From contig NZ_CP114278.1 in the NCBI RefSeq assembly GCF_027105095.1, positions 2,604,001 to 2,668,000 of the forward strand: a DNA stretch of 64,000 bases, given 5' to 3'. Position 1 is the first letter of the stretch; each line of letters begins with the position of its first letter. The notes below the pieces were generated by a model. It saw nothing but the letters and a program-made list of their open reading frames with translations, was not told where the DNA came from and did not search any database. Shown here piece after piece: positions 47,670 to 55,974 of this stretch. The DNA is from Brevundimonas vesicularis (lineage in GTDB: Bacteria > Pseudomonadota > Alphaproteobacteria > Caulobacterales > Caulobacteraceae). Both the position numbers and the translations under genes were made by a program.

Positions 47670-49111
47670 CTCTTCTTGCGGCCCTTCGACGTCGCTGCAG
47701 GCGCGTGAGCCAGTCGCAGCAGATTGGCCGCACCGGGCGCCCCGAACGGCGTGCCCGCCAAAATCAGGATGCGCTGGCCCGGCTCGGCCAGACCATATTT
47801 GACCGCGCTGTTGACGGCGTCGTCCGTCACGGCCTCCAGCGAGTCTGGCTGCTCGCCCAGACGCGGCTCCAGCCCCCAGACCAGGGCTAGCCGCCGCGCG
47901 GTGTTGGGATTGGGCGTCAGCACCAGGATCGGCTTCAGCGGCCGCTCGCGCGCCATCCGCCGCGCGGTGCCGCCCAGAGTCGTAAACACCACCAGACAGC
48001 CGGTCGAGGGCGCATTCGCCGCCATCCGCGCCGCCCCGACCAGGGCGTCCACATCGTGCTCATCCATGCCGGCATGTTCGGCGCCCATCAGGCTGGGCCA
48101 CATCGGATCGCGTTCGACCCGCTCGATGATCCGGCTCATGATGCCGACGGATTCCAGCGGATAGTCGCCCGACGCCGTCTCGGCCGACAGCATCAGGGCG
48201 TCCGCACCCTCATAGACCGCATTGGCGACATCGGTCGCCTCGGCGCGGGTCGGGGCCGGGGCGCTGGTCATGGATTCCAGCATCTGGGTGGCCACGATCA
48301 CCGGCACGCCGCGATTGCGGGCCGCGCGCACGATCTGTTTCTGCGCCACCGGCACATCCTCGGGATCCAGCTCGACGCCCAGATCGCCACGCGCCACCAT
48401 CACCCCGTCGCAATAGTCCAAGATGGCTTCCAGATCGGCCAGGGCCGCCGGCTTCTCGATCTTGGCCAGGCAGGCCGCCTGTCCGTTCACGATCCGCTTC
48501 AGCTCGGCCATGTCCTCGGGCTTCTGCACGAAGCTGAGCGCCACCCAGTCCACGCCCATCCGCAGGGCGAAGGCCAGGTCCTCACGGTCCTTGGGCGTCA
48601 GGGCCGAGACCGGGATCACCGCCTCCGGCACCGCCACGCCCTTGCGGTCCGACAGCTTCGAGCCGCTCTCGACCGTCACATCGGCCCACTCATCGGTCCG
48701 CTCGCCCACACGCAGCCGCACCCGGCCGTCGTCCAGAAGCAACAGCATGCCCTTGCGCAGCGCCTTGAAGATTTCGGGATGCGGCATCTGCACCCGCGTC
48801 TCGTCGCCGGGCGTCGGGTCCAGATCTAAACGCATGGTGTGGCCCGGCTTGACCGAGATCTCGACGTCCTTGAAACGGCCCAAACGCAGCTTCGGCCCTT
48901 GAAGGTCGGCCAACACGCCCAGCGGACGCTGCAGGGCCATTTCGGCGCCGCGCACCGCCTTCAACGCGGCGGCGTGATCCTCATGCGAACCGTGGCTGAA
49001 GTTCAGGCGGAAGACGTCCACCCCCGCCTGGGCCAGCGCCTTGACAGTGCTGGGCGCACGGCTGGCGGGTCCCAGGGTGGCGACGATGCGCGCGCGACGG
49101 GCTCGGTTCAT
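47666..49111 (-). CDS. pyk: Pyruvate kinase
   Basis: Pyk makes pyruvate and ATP from phosphoenolpyruvate. The protein shows ARIVATLGPASRAPSTVKALAQAGVDVFRLNFSHG, the catalytic Lys in CLAKIEKPAA, MVARGDLGVELDPEDV, and the Thr in VIVATQMLESM; the A, B and C domains are all present in 481 residues. The start MNRARRARIVATLG has AGGAAA upstream; the longer frame to 49180 is not needed. The tail TSKGRKKS is basic. It overlaps the convergent oxidoreductase gene by 4 bases. Confidence 0.95.
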   Translation of the reverse strand: MNRARRARIVATLGPASRAPSTVKALAQAGVDVFRLNFSHGSHEDHAAALKAVRGAEMALQRPLGVLADLQGPKLRLGRFKDVEISVKPGHTMRLDLDPTPGDETRVQMPHPEIFKALRKGMLLLLDDGRVRLRVGERTDEWADVTVESGSKLSDRKGVAVPEAVIPVSALTPKDREDLAFALRMGVDWVALSFVQKPEDMAELKRIVNGQAACLAKIEKPAALADLEAILDYCDGVMVARGDLGVELDPEDVPVAQKQIVRAARNRGVPVIVATQMLESMTSAPAPTRAEATDVANAVYEGADALMLSAETASGDYPLESVGIMSRIIERVERDPMWPSLMGAEHAGMDEHDVDALVGAARMAANAPSTGCLVVFTTLGGTARRMARERPLKPILVLTPNPNTARRLALVWGLEPRLGEQPDSLEAVTDDAVNSAVKYGLAEPGQRILILAGTPFGAPGAANLLRLAHAPAATSKGRKKS

Positions 49112-49247
49112 GACGTTTCCTGTTGGCTCTCTCGGACGGCAAAACGGGGCCGCCTGGGCGAATTCGCCCTCTTCTGCCAACGAAACCCGCGCTGCGTAAG
49201 GCCGCCTTCCCCTCAGGAAACATGAGTTGACGGCTGGAAACAGGAGT

Positions 49248-50951
49248 TTATCTGGCCGCCGCCCCGCAGGCCGCCACGGTAAATCCGTTCAGATCGATGC
49301 ACCGGCCCTCCACCTGCGGCGCGGCGACGCCGATCACATGGGCGAGGGTTGGGGCGATATCGACGGTCCGGATCGGCAGGAACCGCTCCTCGGCCTTGGC
49401 GCCCGGCCACCAGAAGATGATCGGCACGCGGCGATCATATTCCCACGGCGTGCCGTGCCCGGCCAGGGTTGAGCCGACGCGGCCGCCCGAGGTGGTGTTC
49501 TGGGTCCAGGCGAACTGGATGTCGGGCGATCGCTCAGCGACGGTCGACAGCCGCATCCGCTCGCGAACCGTCATCATCTCGGGCTGACGGCTGTCGGGCA
49601 GGGGCTCTGCCAGCAGACGGTCCCGCGTCTCGGCGAAAGCCACGTCGGGCAGGGCGCGCAGCATCTCGACCGCCGCCTCCGCCACCTGTGTCCGCAACGG
49701 ATCGGGCAGCGCCTTGTGATCCGCATCGGCGACCATCCAGCCGCTTCCGCCGGACTGCAGCGGATCGGCGTCCAGGTTGAAGCGCGCCTTCAGCGCGGCG
49801 TTGACGACCTTGATCGCATCGGTGTCGGCGCGGTGCGCCTGCGGATAGCCATTCTCATGCAGCCGCTCGACGAAGTCCGAGCCGCCGTGATCGGCCGTCA
49901 GAACCACCAGCGCGCCGCCCGGAACCTGGGCCAACTTGTCCAGGAAGGCGCCCAGCGCCGCATCCAGCCGGTGCATCTGCTCGCACATCTCCGGCCCTTG
50001 GGTACCATACATGTGGCCGATGCGGTCGGTGGCCGACAGGCTGACGCCCAGCATGTCGGTTGCCGCCCCCTGCCCCAGCTTCTGGCTGTCCAGCAGATAT
50101 TCCGCCGCCTTCAGCGTCTGCTCGTCCAGCAATGGCGAGGTGTCGAACTTCAGCCCCGCTGGCGGCAGCACCGAATGGAAGGTCTGGCCGCGAATGGTCC
50201 AGTCGCCCGCCAGCGCCCGGCAGTCCGCGTTCTGATAATTCCAGGCCACCGGAGTCGCCGCCGTCCAGGCGTTGAAGTCGCGGTTGAACGCCGCGACCGG
50301 CGCAAGCTTCGTCTCGGCCGTCTGACCCGGCTCGACATAAGTGGTCAGTCCAAACCCGTCGGTGAACCAGAAGGCCTGCCCCTGATGACCGGCCAAGTTG
50401 ATCGCCCCGCGATCCTTGCCCGACACAGCCATGACCTTGCTGTCCGGACTGACGGCCTTCAGCCAGTCGCCCAGCGTCGTCGCGCGCAACTGATCCGGTC
50501 CCACCGGCCCGTTGTCGGTGTCGTCGCGTCCGTGCGCCAGATGGTTCTGCGGCGCGGCCAGGCAATAGACCTCCTTGCCGGTCTTGCCGTCGATCCAGTC
50601 GTTGGCGGGAATGCCGGTGTCGGCCGGGTGCATGCCGGTCAGAACGGTGGAATGGCCCGGGCAGGTCTCGGTCAGACCATGGGTCTGATAGCCGTTAATC
50701 GACACCAGTCCCTGGTCGGCCAGCCGGCGCAGGCCGCCGCTGTAGCGGCTGCGATACTGGTTGAAGAGGTTGGCGCTGAACTGATCGACCACGATGGTCA
50801 CGATCAGTTTTGGCGGCGTCAGGGCCGCAGCCGACGCCTGAGGCGCAGCGGCCTGAACCGGCGGCTTGGCGACCGGCGCGCCCGCACAGGCGGCGCCCGC
50901 GATCGACAAGGCAGCCAGACACGCGGCGGCGACGTGACGCGACAGGGACAT
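49248..50951 (-). CDS. Lipoprotein alkaline phosphatase, PafA-like
   Basis: The 567-residue enzyme has a lipoprotein signal (HVAAACLAALSIAGAAC, Cys near 22). The metal site starts IVTIVVDQFSANLFNQY, and the conserved ETCPGHSTVLTGMHPADTGIPANDWID holds the Thr nucleophile position of PafA-type phosphatases. TADHGGSDF and SLAGHGTPWEYDRRVPIIFWWPGAKAEE supply other metal ligands. PafA enzymes are phosphomonoesterases not repressed by phosphate. Related nucleotide pyrophosphatases cannot be excluded. Confidence 0.85.
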   Translation of the reverse strand: MSLSRHVAAACLAALSIAGAACAGAPVAKPPVQAAAPQASAAALTPPKLIVTIVVDQFSANLFNQYRSRYSGGLRRLADQGLVSINGYQTHGLTETCPGHSTVLTGMHPADTGIPANDWIDGKTGKEVYCLAAPQNHLAHGRDDTDNGPVGPDQLRATTLGDWLKAVSPDSKVMAVSGKDRGAINLAGHQGQAFWFTDGFGLTTYVEPGQTAETKLAPVAAFNRDFNAWTAATPVAWNYQNADCRALAGDWTIRGQTFHSVLPPAGLKFDTSPLLDEQTLKAAEYLLDSQKLGQGAATDMLGVSLSATDRIGHMYGTQGPEMCEQMHRLDAALGAFLDKLAQVPGGALVVLTADHGGSDFVERLHENGYPQAHRADTDAIKVVNAALKARFNLDADPLQSGGSGWMVADADHKALPDPLRTQVAEAAVEMLRALPDVAFAETRDRLLAEPLPDSRQPEMMTVRERMRLSTVAERSPDIQFAWTQNTTSGGRVGSTLAGHGTPWEYDRRVPIIFWWPGAKAEERFLPIRTVDIAPTLAHVIGVAAPQVEGRCIDLNGFTVAACGAAAR

Positions 50952-51023
50952 GAACAACTCCAACAACAGCCGTGCGGCCTCTAGCCGTTGCGGATGGCGC
51001 CCGCGTGACAGTCCGGCTCGCTC

Positions 51024-51968
51024 CTAGTGCGATTCCTTGGACCGCAGGCGCGCGACCTGATGCAGGATAAGCACCACCACCCCGCCGACGATCAGCCCGA
51101 TCACGGCCGAAGCCACCGCCGTCGTCAGCCAGCTCATCACGCCTGCCAGCGGCCCGAGCAGTTCGCCGACGGCATGCGACAGATGCTCGACGGGCACGGC
51201 CGGCCAGTGCAGCCCCAGCGTATGGGAACCGTGCAGCAGAATGCCGCCGCCGACCCACAGCATGGCCGCCGTGCCGATCGCCGACAGGGCGCTCATCACC
51301 ATCGGCATGCCCTTGACCAGACCCCGCCCCAGAGCGCGAACCCCGCCATTGGGCCGCTGGGCCAGATGCAGGCCGATGTCGTCCATCTTCACGATCAGGC
51401 CGACCGCGCCATAGACGACGACGGTCATGGCGATGCCGACCACCGCCAGCACAGCGGCCTGGGTCAGGATCGGCTGCGCCGCCACATCGGCCAGGGCGAT
51501 GGCCATGATCTCGGCCGACAGGATCAGATCGGTGCGCACCGCGCCCGACACCGTCGTCTTCTCCAGCGCCGCCGCGTCCCCGGCGATCGGCTCCGCATCA
51601 CCATGCCCGCCGTGCCCCATGGCCTCCAGCAGCTTTTCCGCCCCCTCGAAACACAGATAGGTGCCGCCGCACATCAGGATCGGCGTGATGGCCCAGGGCG
51701 CGAAGGCGCTGAGCAGCAGGGCCGCCGGCAGGATGAAGATCAGCTTGTTGCGAAACGACCCCAAGGCGATCTTGCCGATGATCGGCAGTTCGCGGCTGGG
51801 CGACAGGCCCACGACATAGCGCGGCGTCACCGCCGCATCGTCCACCACCACGCCGGCGGCCTTGGTCGAGGCCTTGCCCGCCGCCGCTCCCACGTCATCC
51901 AGCGACGCGGCCGCCAGCTTTGCGATGCCGGCGACGTCGTCCAGCAGCGCGATCAATCCAGACGGCAT
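51024..51968 (-). CDS. DUF808 (YedI-like) inner membrane protein
   Basis: The 314-residue protein begins MPSGLIALLDDVAGIAKLAAASLDDVGAAAGKASTKAAGVVVDDAAV, exactly the DUF808/YedI opening, and then has about seven transmembrane helices. GHGGHGDAEP is a His-rich stretch that may bind metal. Function unknown; stress- or antibiotic-related roles have been suggested for E. coli YedI. A longer in-frame upstream extension is the shadow of the aminotransferase gene. It lies 2 bases after the aminotransferase stop. Confidence 0.88.
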   Translation of the reverse strand: MPSGLIALLDDVAGIAKLAAASLDDVGAAAGKASTKAAGVVVDDAAVTPRYVVGLSPSRELPIIGKIALGSFRNKLIFILPAALLLSAFAPWAITPILMCGGTYLCFEGAEKLLEAMGHGGHGDAEPIAGDAAALEKTTVSGAVRTDLILSAEIMAIALADVAAQPILTQAAVLAVVGIAMTVVVYGAVGLIVKMDDIGLHLAQRPNGGVRALGRGLVKGMPMVMSALSAIGTAAMLWVGGGILLHGSHTLGLHWPAVPVEHLSHAVGELLGPLAGVMSWLTTAVASAVIGLIVGGVVVLILHQVARLRSKESH

Positions 51969-51970
51969 AG

Positions 51971-53179
51971 TCAGTCTTCCCGGCTGGGCGGCACATTGAC
52001 GCCCTGCGATTTCAGATAGGATTTGATGTTGCGCGCGGCCTGGCGGATGCGCTGCTCGTTCTCGACCATGGCGATGCGCACGAAGCCCTCGCCGTTCTCG
52101 CCATAGCCCACGCCCGCCGCCACCGCGACCTTGGCGTGGGTCAGCAACTGCTTGGAAAACTCCAGACTGCCCAGATGTTTCAGCGCCGGCGGCAAGGGCG
52201 CCCAGGCGAACATGGAGGCGGCCGGCTTGGGAATGTCCCAACCCGCACGGCCGAAGCTCTCGACCAGCACATCACGGCGGCGGTGATAGAGTTTGCGGTT
52301 CTGCTCGACGATGTCCTGTGGCCCGTTCAGCGCGGCGCACGCCGCCGCCTGGATCGGCGTGAAGGCGCCGTAGTCGAGGTAGGACTTCACCCGCGTCATC
52401 GCCGCGACCAGCGTCTTGTTGCCGACCGCAAACCCCATGCGCCAGCCCGCCATGCTGTAGGTCTTCGACAGGGAGGTGAACTCGATCGCCACGTCCTTGG
52501 CCCCCGGCACCTGCAGGATCGAGACCGTCGGCTTGCCGTCGTAATAGAGCTCCGAATAGGCCAGATCGCTGATGATCCACAGATCGTTCGCCTTGGCGAA
52601 GTCCACGACGCGTTCATAGAAGGCCAGATCGACCGTCTCCGCCGTCGGGTTCGACGGATAGTTCATCACCAGGATCTTGGGCCGCGGCACGGTGAAGGCC
52701 ATGGCCCGCTCCAACGCCTCGAAATACTTCTCGTCCGGCGTAGTCGGCACGCTGCGGATCGCCGCCCCGGCGATGATGAAGCCGAAGGTGTGGATCGGAT
52801 AGGACGGATTGGGCGCCAGGATCACATCGCCCGGCTCGGTGATGGCGGTGGCCAGGCTGGCCAGCCCCTCCTTGGAGCCCATGGTGACAATCACCTCGGT
52901 TTCGGGATCCACATCGACGCCGAAGCGACGACCGTAGTAGTTGGCCTGGGCGCGTCGCAGCCCTGGGATGCCCTTGGATTGCGAATAGCCATGGGCGTCG
53001 GGCTTCCTGGCCACCTCGATCAGCTTGTCGATCACATGCTGCGGCGGCGGCAGGTCGGGGTTCCCCATCCCCAGGTCGATCACGTCCTCGCCTGCCGCAC
53101 GGGCCGCCGCGCGCATCGCATTGGTCTCGGCGATGACATAGGGCGGCAACCGCTTCATGCGGTAGAATTCTTCGGACAT
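51971..53179 (-). CDS. alaC: Aminotransferase class I/II, AlaC-like
   Basis: This fold-type I PLP enzyme has 402 residues. Its opening RLPPYVIAETNAMRAAARAAGEDVIDLGMGNPD and middle HGYSQSKGIPGLRRAQANYY closely follow AlaC, the glutamate-pyruvate aminotransferase, and the PLP Lys is in FTSLSKTYSMAGWRMGFAVG. The C-terminal MFAWAPLPP and GEGFVRIAMVENEQRIRQAARNIK also match. LL-diaminopimelate aminotransferase is the near alternative. The start MSEEFYRMKRLPPYV is chosen over a 27-residue longer form. Confidence 0.9.
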   Translation of the reverse strand: MSEEFYRMKRLPPYVIAETNAMRAAARAAGEDVIDLGMGNPDLPPPQHVIDKLIEVARKPDAHGYSQSKGIPGLRRAQANYYGRRFGVDVDPETEVIVTMGSKEGLASLATAITEPGDVILAPNPSYPIHTFGFIIAGAAIRSVPTTPDEKYFEALERAMAFTVPRPKILVMNYPSNPTAETVDLAFYERVVDFAKANDLWIISDLAYSELYYDGKPTVSILQVPGAKDVAIEFTSLSKTYSMAGWRMGFAVGNKTLVAAMTRVKSYLDYGAFTPIQAAACAALNGPQDIVEQNRKLYHRRRDVLVESFGRAGWDIPKPAASMFAWAPLPPALKHLGSLEFSKQLLTHAKVAVAAGVGYGENGEGFVRIAMVENEQRIRQAARNIKSYLKSQGVNVPPSRED

Positions 53180-53342
53180 GACAGGCTCGTCGTTGGGATC
53201 AGCGGCCGTGGATCGGCCGCTCTTAGCGCTTAGCGCGCCAGCGGCCCCGCGCAACAGCATTGAAGGTCATTTTCACCCTTTGGGCGGACGAAATCTGTGC
53301 GTCGCGCAAAAACCTGGTCGAAAAGGCTGCCGTTCAGCGCCC

Positions 53343-55376
53343 TCAATAGCTTAACCGCAGCCCGACGCTGACCGTTCGCGTCGGGCCGTATCCGGCGACG
53401 CCCGTGCCCGTTTCCGAGACCTCGACATCCTCGTCGAACAGATTGTCCGCCGCCATCCAAAGAGTCGCGTTCCGCGTGAAGGCCCACTCCCCTCGCGCAT
53501 CCAGCGTCACGGCGGCGTCCAGCACCCGGCTGTTCAGATCATCGTCGAACCGTCTCGATTCATAACGTGCGGCCAGCGCCAGGGTCAGTCGATCGGTCGC
53601 GCGCCAATCCAGCCCGGCCGTGGCGCTCCACTCCGGCGCCTGTGCGGGACGCAAGCCGGTCAGTTGCGCGGCGGACGATCCGCCGTCGATCTCGGCGTCG
53701 GTCCAGGACGCAGCGGCGTTCAGCGACACCGCTGACGACAGGTCCAGCGCCCCCGTCAGTTCCACGCCCCAGGCGTCGATGGTCCCGGCGTTCTGGCGCT
53801 GGCGCAGCACCCCGCCCGCCGGCACGAACCCGGCGCGCGGGAAGGTCGCCGGCCCGGACCCGATCGTCACATTGACGATGGCGTCCTCGATCTGGTTCCA
53901 GAACACCGACGCGCCCCAACGCACGCCCTCGCGGTCGAAGGCCAAGCCCGTCTCCACGCCCGTCAGCGTTTCCGGCGTCAGGGCGGCGTTGGCCTCGGTG
54001 ATGTCGTTGCCGACGCGGAACGGCCGATGCAGTTCGTTCAAGGTGGCGGGCCTGAACCCGGAATAGGCCGCCGCCCGCGCCGCATAGCCGCCGCCCAGAT
54101 CACGCCGCACGGCCAGGCGCGCGCTGACCACCTCGCCCGACCGATCCGGATCGCTTTCATTCAGCAGGACGGCGCCGGTCGCCAGCGTGTTCTCCTGACG
54201 GAATCCGCCGGTATTCTCCCACCGATCCACCCGCAGTCCGCCCGCGACCAGCCAGTCGGCCGCGCTCCAGGACGCATCGACATAGGCGCCGGCTACCGCC
54301 GTTTCCCCGCCCGCACGCCGAATGCGGGTGAAGCCTGCCCCCGTCGGATTGCTGAACAGTTCGTTGGTCTCGCCGTCGTTGAAGCGCGCATCGGCGCCCA
54401 GCTCCCACTCCAGCCGTCCGCCCGCGAAATCCGCCCTGCGACGGCGCAGCGCCGCGTTCAGTCCCCATCCCGTCGCGGGCGTCTTGAACTGGTTGTTGGC
54501 GGGCGTCGTGGTCGATCGATCGGCCGACACCGAGGCCGAACTGTTGGCCAGATTGCTGTCGATCCGCCACGTCTGCAGCCGCCAGCCATAGCCGTCGGCC
54601 GACGGCGCCTGCGCCGCCGTGGCGCTCAGGCTGTGCCCGCTGGCGTTGGCGCGCGTTCCGGCCAGACCCGATCCGCGATCGTCTTCCCAGGTCGCCGCCC
54701 GCACCGACAGGTTCGCCTGTCCCAAGGCCGTATCGACCCGCAGCGCTGCACTTCGGCTGTCGAGATCCAGCGGCGTATCCGCGGCGCCTGCCGCCGGCCC
54801 GCGCACCGGCACATAGCCGTCGCTGACTTCGCGCAAGCCGCTCAGCGTCACCGCCAAAGGTCCCAGTCGGCTGGAGGCGGAGCCCGCCGCCCGCAACCCG
54901 CCGCGCTCGGACGCGGACACATCCAGCGCGCCGCCTTTCCCGCGTTCACGCAGGGTGATCGTGCCCGTCAGCGCGCCCGCGCCATAGGGGCCCGAGCCCG
55001 CGCCCCGGATTACGTCCAGGCTCTCCAGAGACTCCGGCGTCGCCTGGGACCAGATGACCCAGCCCCCGAACGGATCGTTCAGCGGCACGCCGTCCAGCAG
55101 CACCAGCGTCCGTCCCGCCCCCGAGGGCGCGATGGCCCTCAACGAAATCCCTTGCGTCGTCGGATTGGCCGCCGCGCTGCTGGTGCGTCGAAACAGCGAC
55201 ACCGCCGGCACGGACCGTAGCGCCTCATCCAGACGCGACGACCGGGACAGCACCGCCTCGTCGATCCGCACCACGGAAAACGCAGCATCGGCCGCCGCTG
55301 GCGGCAGACGCGCTGCGGTGACGACGATCTCGGGCAAAGCAGTGGGCGTGACGGGGGGAGGAACGTCCTGGATCAT
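53343..55376 (-). CDS. TonB-dependent receptor without a recognisable signal peptide
   Basis: This outer-membrane receptor has 677 residues. A TonB-box-like segment PEIVVTAARLP lies near residue 15, followed by the plug (LDEALRSVPAVSLFRRTSSAAANPTTQGISLRAIAP) and barrel, which ends in VSVGLRLSY. The start MIQDVPPPVTPTALPEIV leaves no room for a signal peptide. An in-frame TAG lies 12 bases upstream, and other frames upstream do not encode one, so the protein may be mis-started or use another export route. The ligand is unknown. A hairpin leader precedes it. Confidence 0.85.
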   Translation of the reverse strand: MIQDVPPPVTPTALPEIVVTAARLPPAAADAAFSVVRIDEAVLSRSSRLDEALRSVPAVSLFRRTSSAAANPTTQGISLRAIAPSGAGRTLVLLDGVPLNDPFGGWVIWSQATPESLESLDVIRGAGSGPYGAGALTGTITLRERGKGGALDVSASERGGLRAAGSASSRLGPLAVTLSGLREVSDGYVPVRGPAAGAADTPLDLDSRSAALRVDTALGQANLSVRAATWEDDRGSGLAGTRANASGHSLSATAAQAPSADGYGWRLQTWRIDSNLANSSASVSADRSTTTPANNQFKTPATGWGLNAALRRRRADFAGGRLEWELGADARFNDGETNELFSNPTGAGFTRIRRAGGETAVAGAYVDASWSAADWLVAGGLRVDRWENTGGFRQENTLATGAVLLNESDPDRSGEVVSARLAVRRDLGGGYAARAAAYSGFRPATLNELHRPFRVGNDITEANAALTPETLTGVETGLAFDREGVRWGASVFWNQIEDAIVNVTIGSGPATFPRAGFVPAGGVLRQRQNAGTIDAWGVELTGALDLSSAVSLNAAASWTDAEIDGGSSAAQLTGLRPAQAPEWSATAGLDWRATDRLTLALAARYESRRFDDDLNSRVLDAAVTLDARGEWAFTRNATLWMAADNLFDEDVEVSETGTGVAGYGPTRTVSVGLRLSY

Positions 55377-55389
55377 GCGCCGTCCCTAC

Positions 55390-55414
55390 GGCTTTGCCAC
55401 CCGAGGGCAAAGCC
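55390..55414 (-). promoter_or_regulatory. Leader hairpin upstream of the TonB-dependent receptor
   Basis: GGCTTTGCC and GGCAAAGCC form a perfect 9-bp stem with a 7-base loop, ending 14 bases before the start codon at 55376. A pyrimidine-rich tract lies just upstream of it. It could be a leader control structure; the loop and surroundings do not show a known riboswitch core. Confidence 0.45.
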
Positions 55415-55919
55415 TGGCCTCAAAAAGAAAAAAGAATCGTCAGGCCCAGACCACATCGATACGGGGCGTGAGCGCATTGTTCCGCCGGCACAGTGAGATC
55501 GGCGTGCATAGCATGCTGCGGATTTGGTCCCGGTTCTGGATGACGCGGGTCGCAAGTTTGGGCGTGAGATGGCAGGGGACGCCTCAAGATCCGAACAGGC
55601 TAGGCGGTCGAGTGGGGCGGCCAAGCCGCCTGACAGCGCACTCTTCTGCGCCGTCTCCAGGACCTTTGGCCGCGCGGCGGCGCGCGCTTCCGCATGCCGG
55701 ACATGCAGGGCAGGTCGGTGGCGCGGACACCATGCAGGCGGACGGAATCAGCAGCGGGACAGGCCTGATCGAAACACTAGAGGAAAGGACGATCGCCCGA
55801 TCGGCGGTCCGCAAGCGGACCAGTCGCTCCTATGTCGAACGAGCGGTATGCTCTTATCTCGACGCGATCGCGCGAGATGTCGTCGGTCGGGAGACAACTT
55901 CCCCGTCCCGCCTGTGGAC
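55415..55919. other. Gene-free gap of about 500 bases between two receptor genes
   Basis: No convincing gene is seen. Long frames are open on both strands, but their residue content is the Arg/Ala/Ser/Pro-rich output expected from GC-biased non-coding DNA. The only feature worth noting is a frame starting MQADGISSGTGLIETLEERT at 55731, which has a plausible helical stretch but no stop before it runs antisense into the next receptor, so I do not call it. Confidence 0.5.
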
Positions 55920-55968
55920 GGTGCTGAGACGTCGGTCCGCGAGCCTGCGGATACGACGTCTCAGCACC
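55920..55968. terminator. Strong hairpin after the second receptor gene
   Basis: GGTGCTGAGACGTC (55920-55933) and GACGTCTCAGCACC (55955-55968) form a perfect 14-bp stem, with an inner CCGC/GCGG pair in the 21-base loop. It sits 6 bases after the stop of the minus-strand receptor gene. No T-tract follows, so this may be an attenuating or stabilising 3' structure more than a classical terminator. Confidence 0.65.
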
Positions 55969-55974
55969 TGCGGA

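Noticed and set aside
55377..55700. A cobalamin riboswitch upstream of the receptor gene
   Set aside because: The conserved B12-box and the typical 200-base fold are not visible; only a simple hairpin is present.
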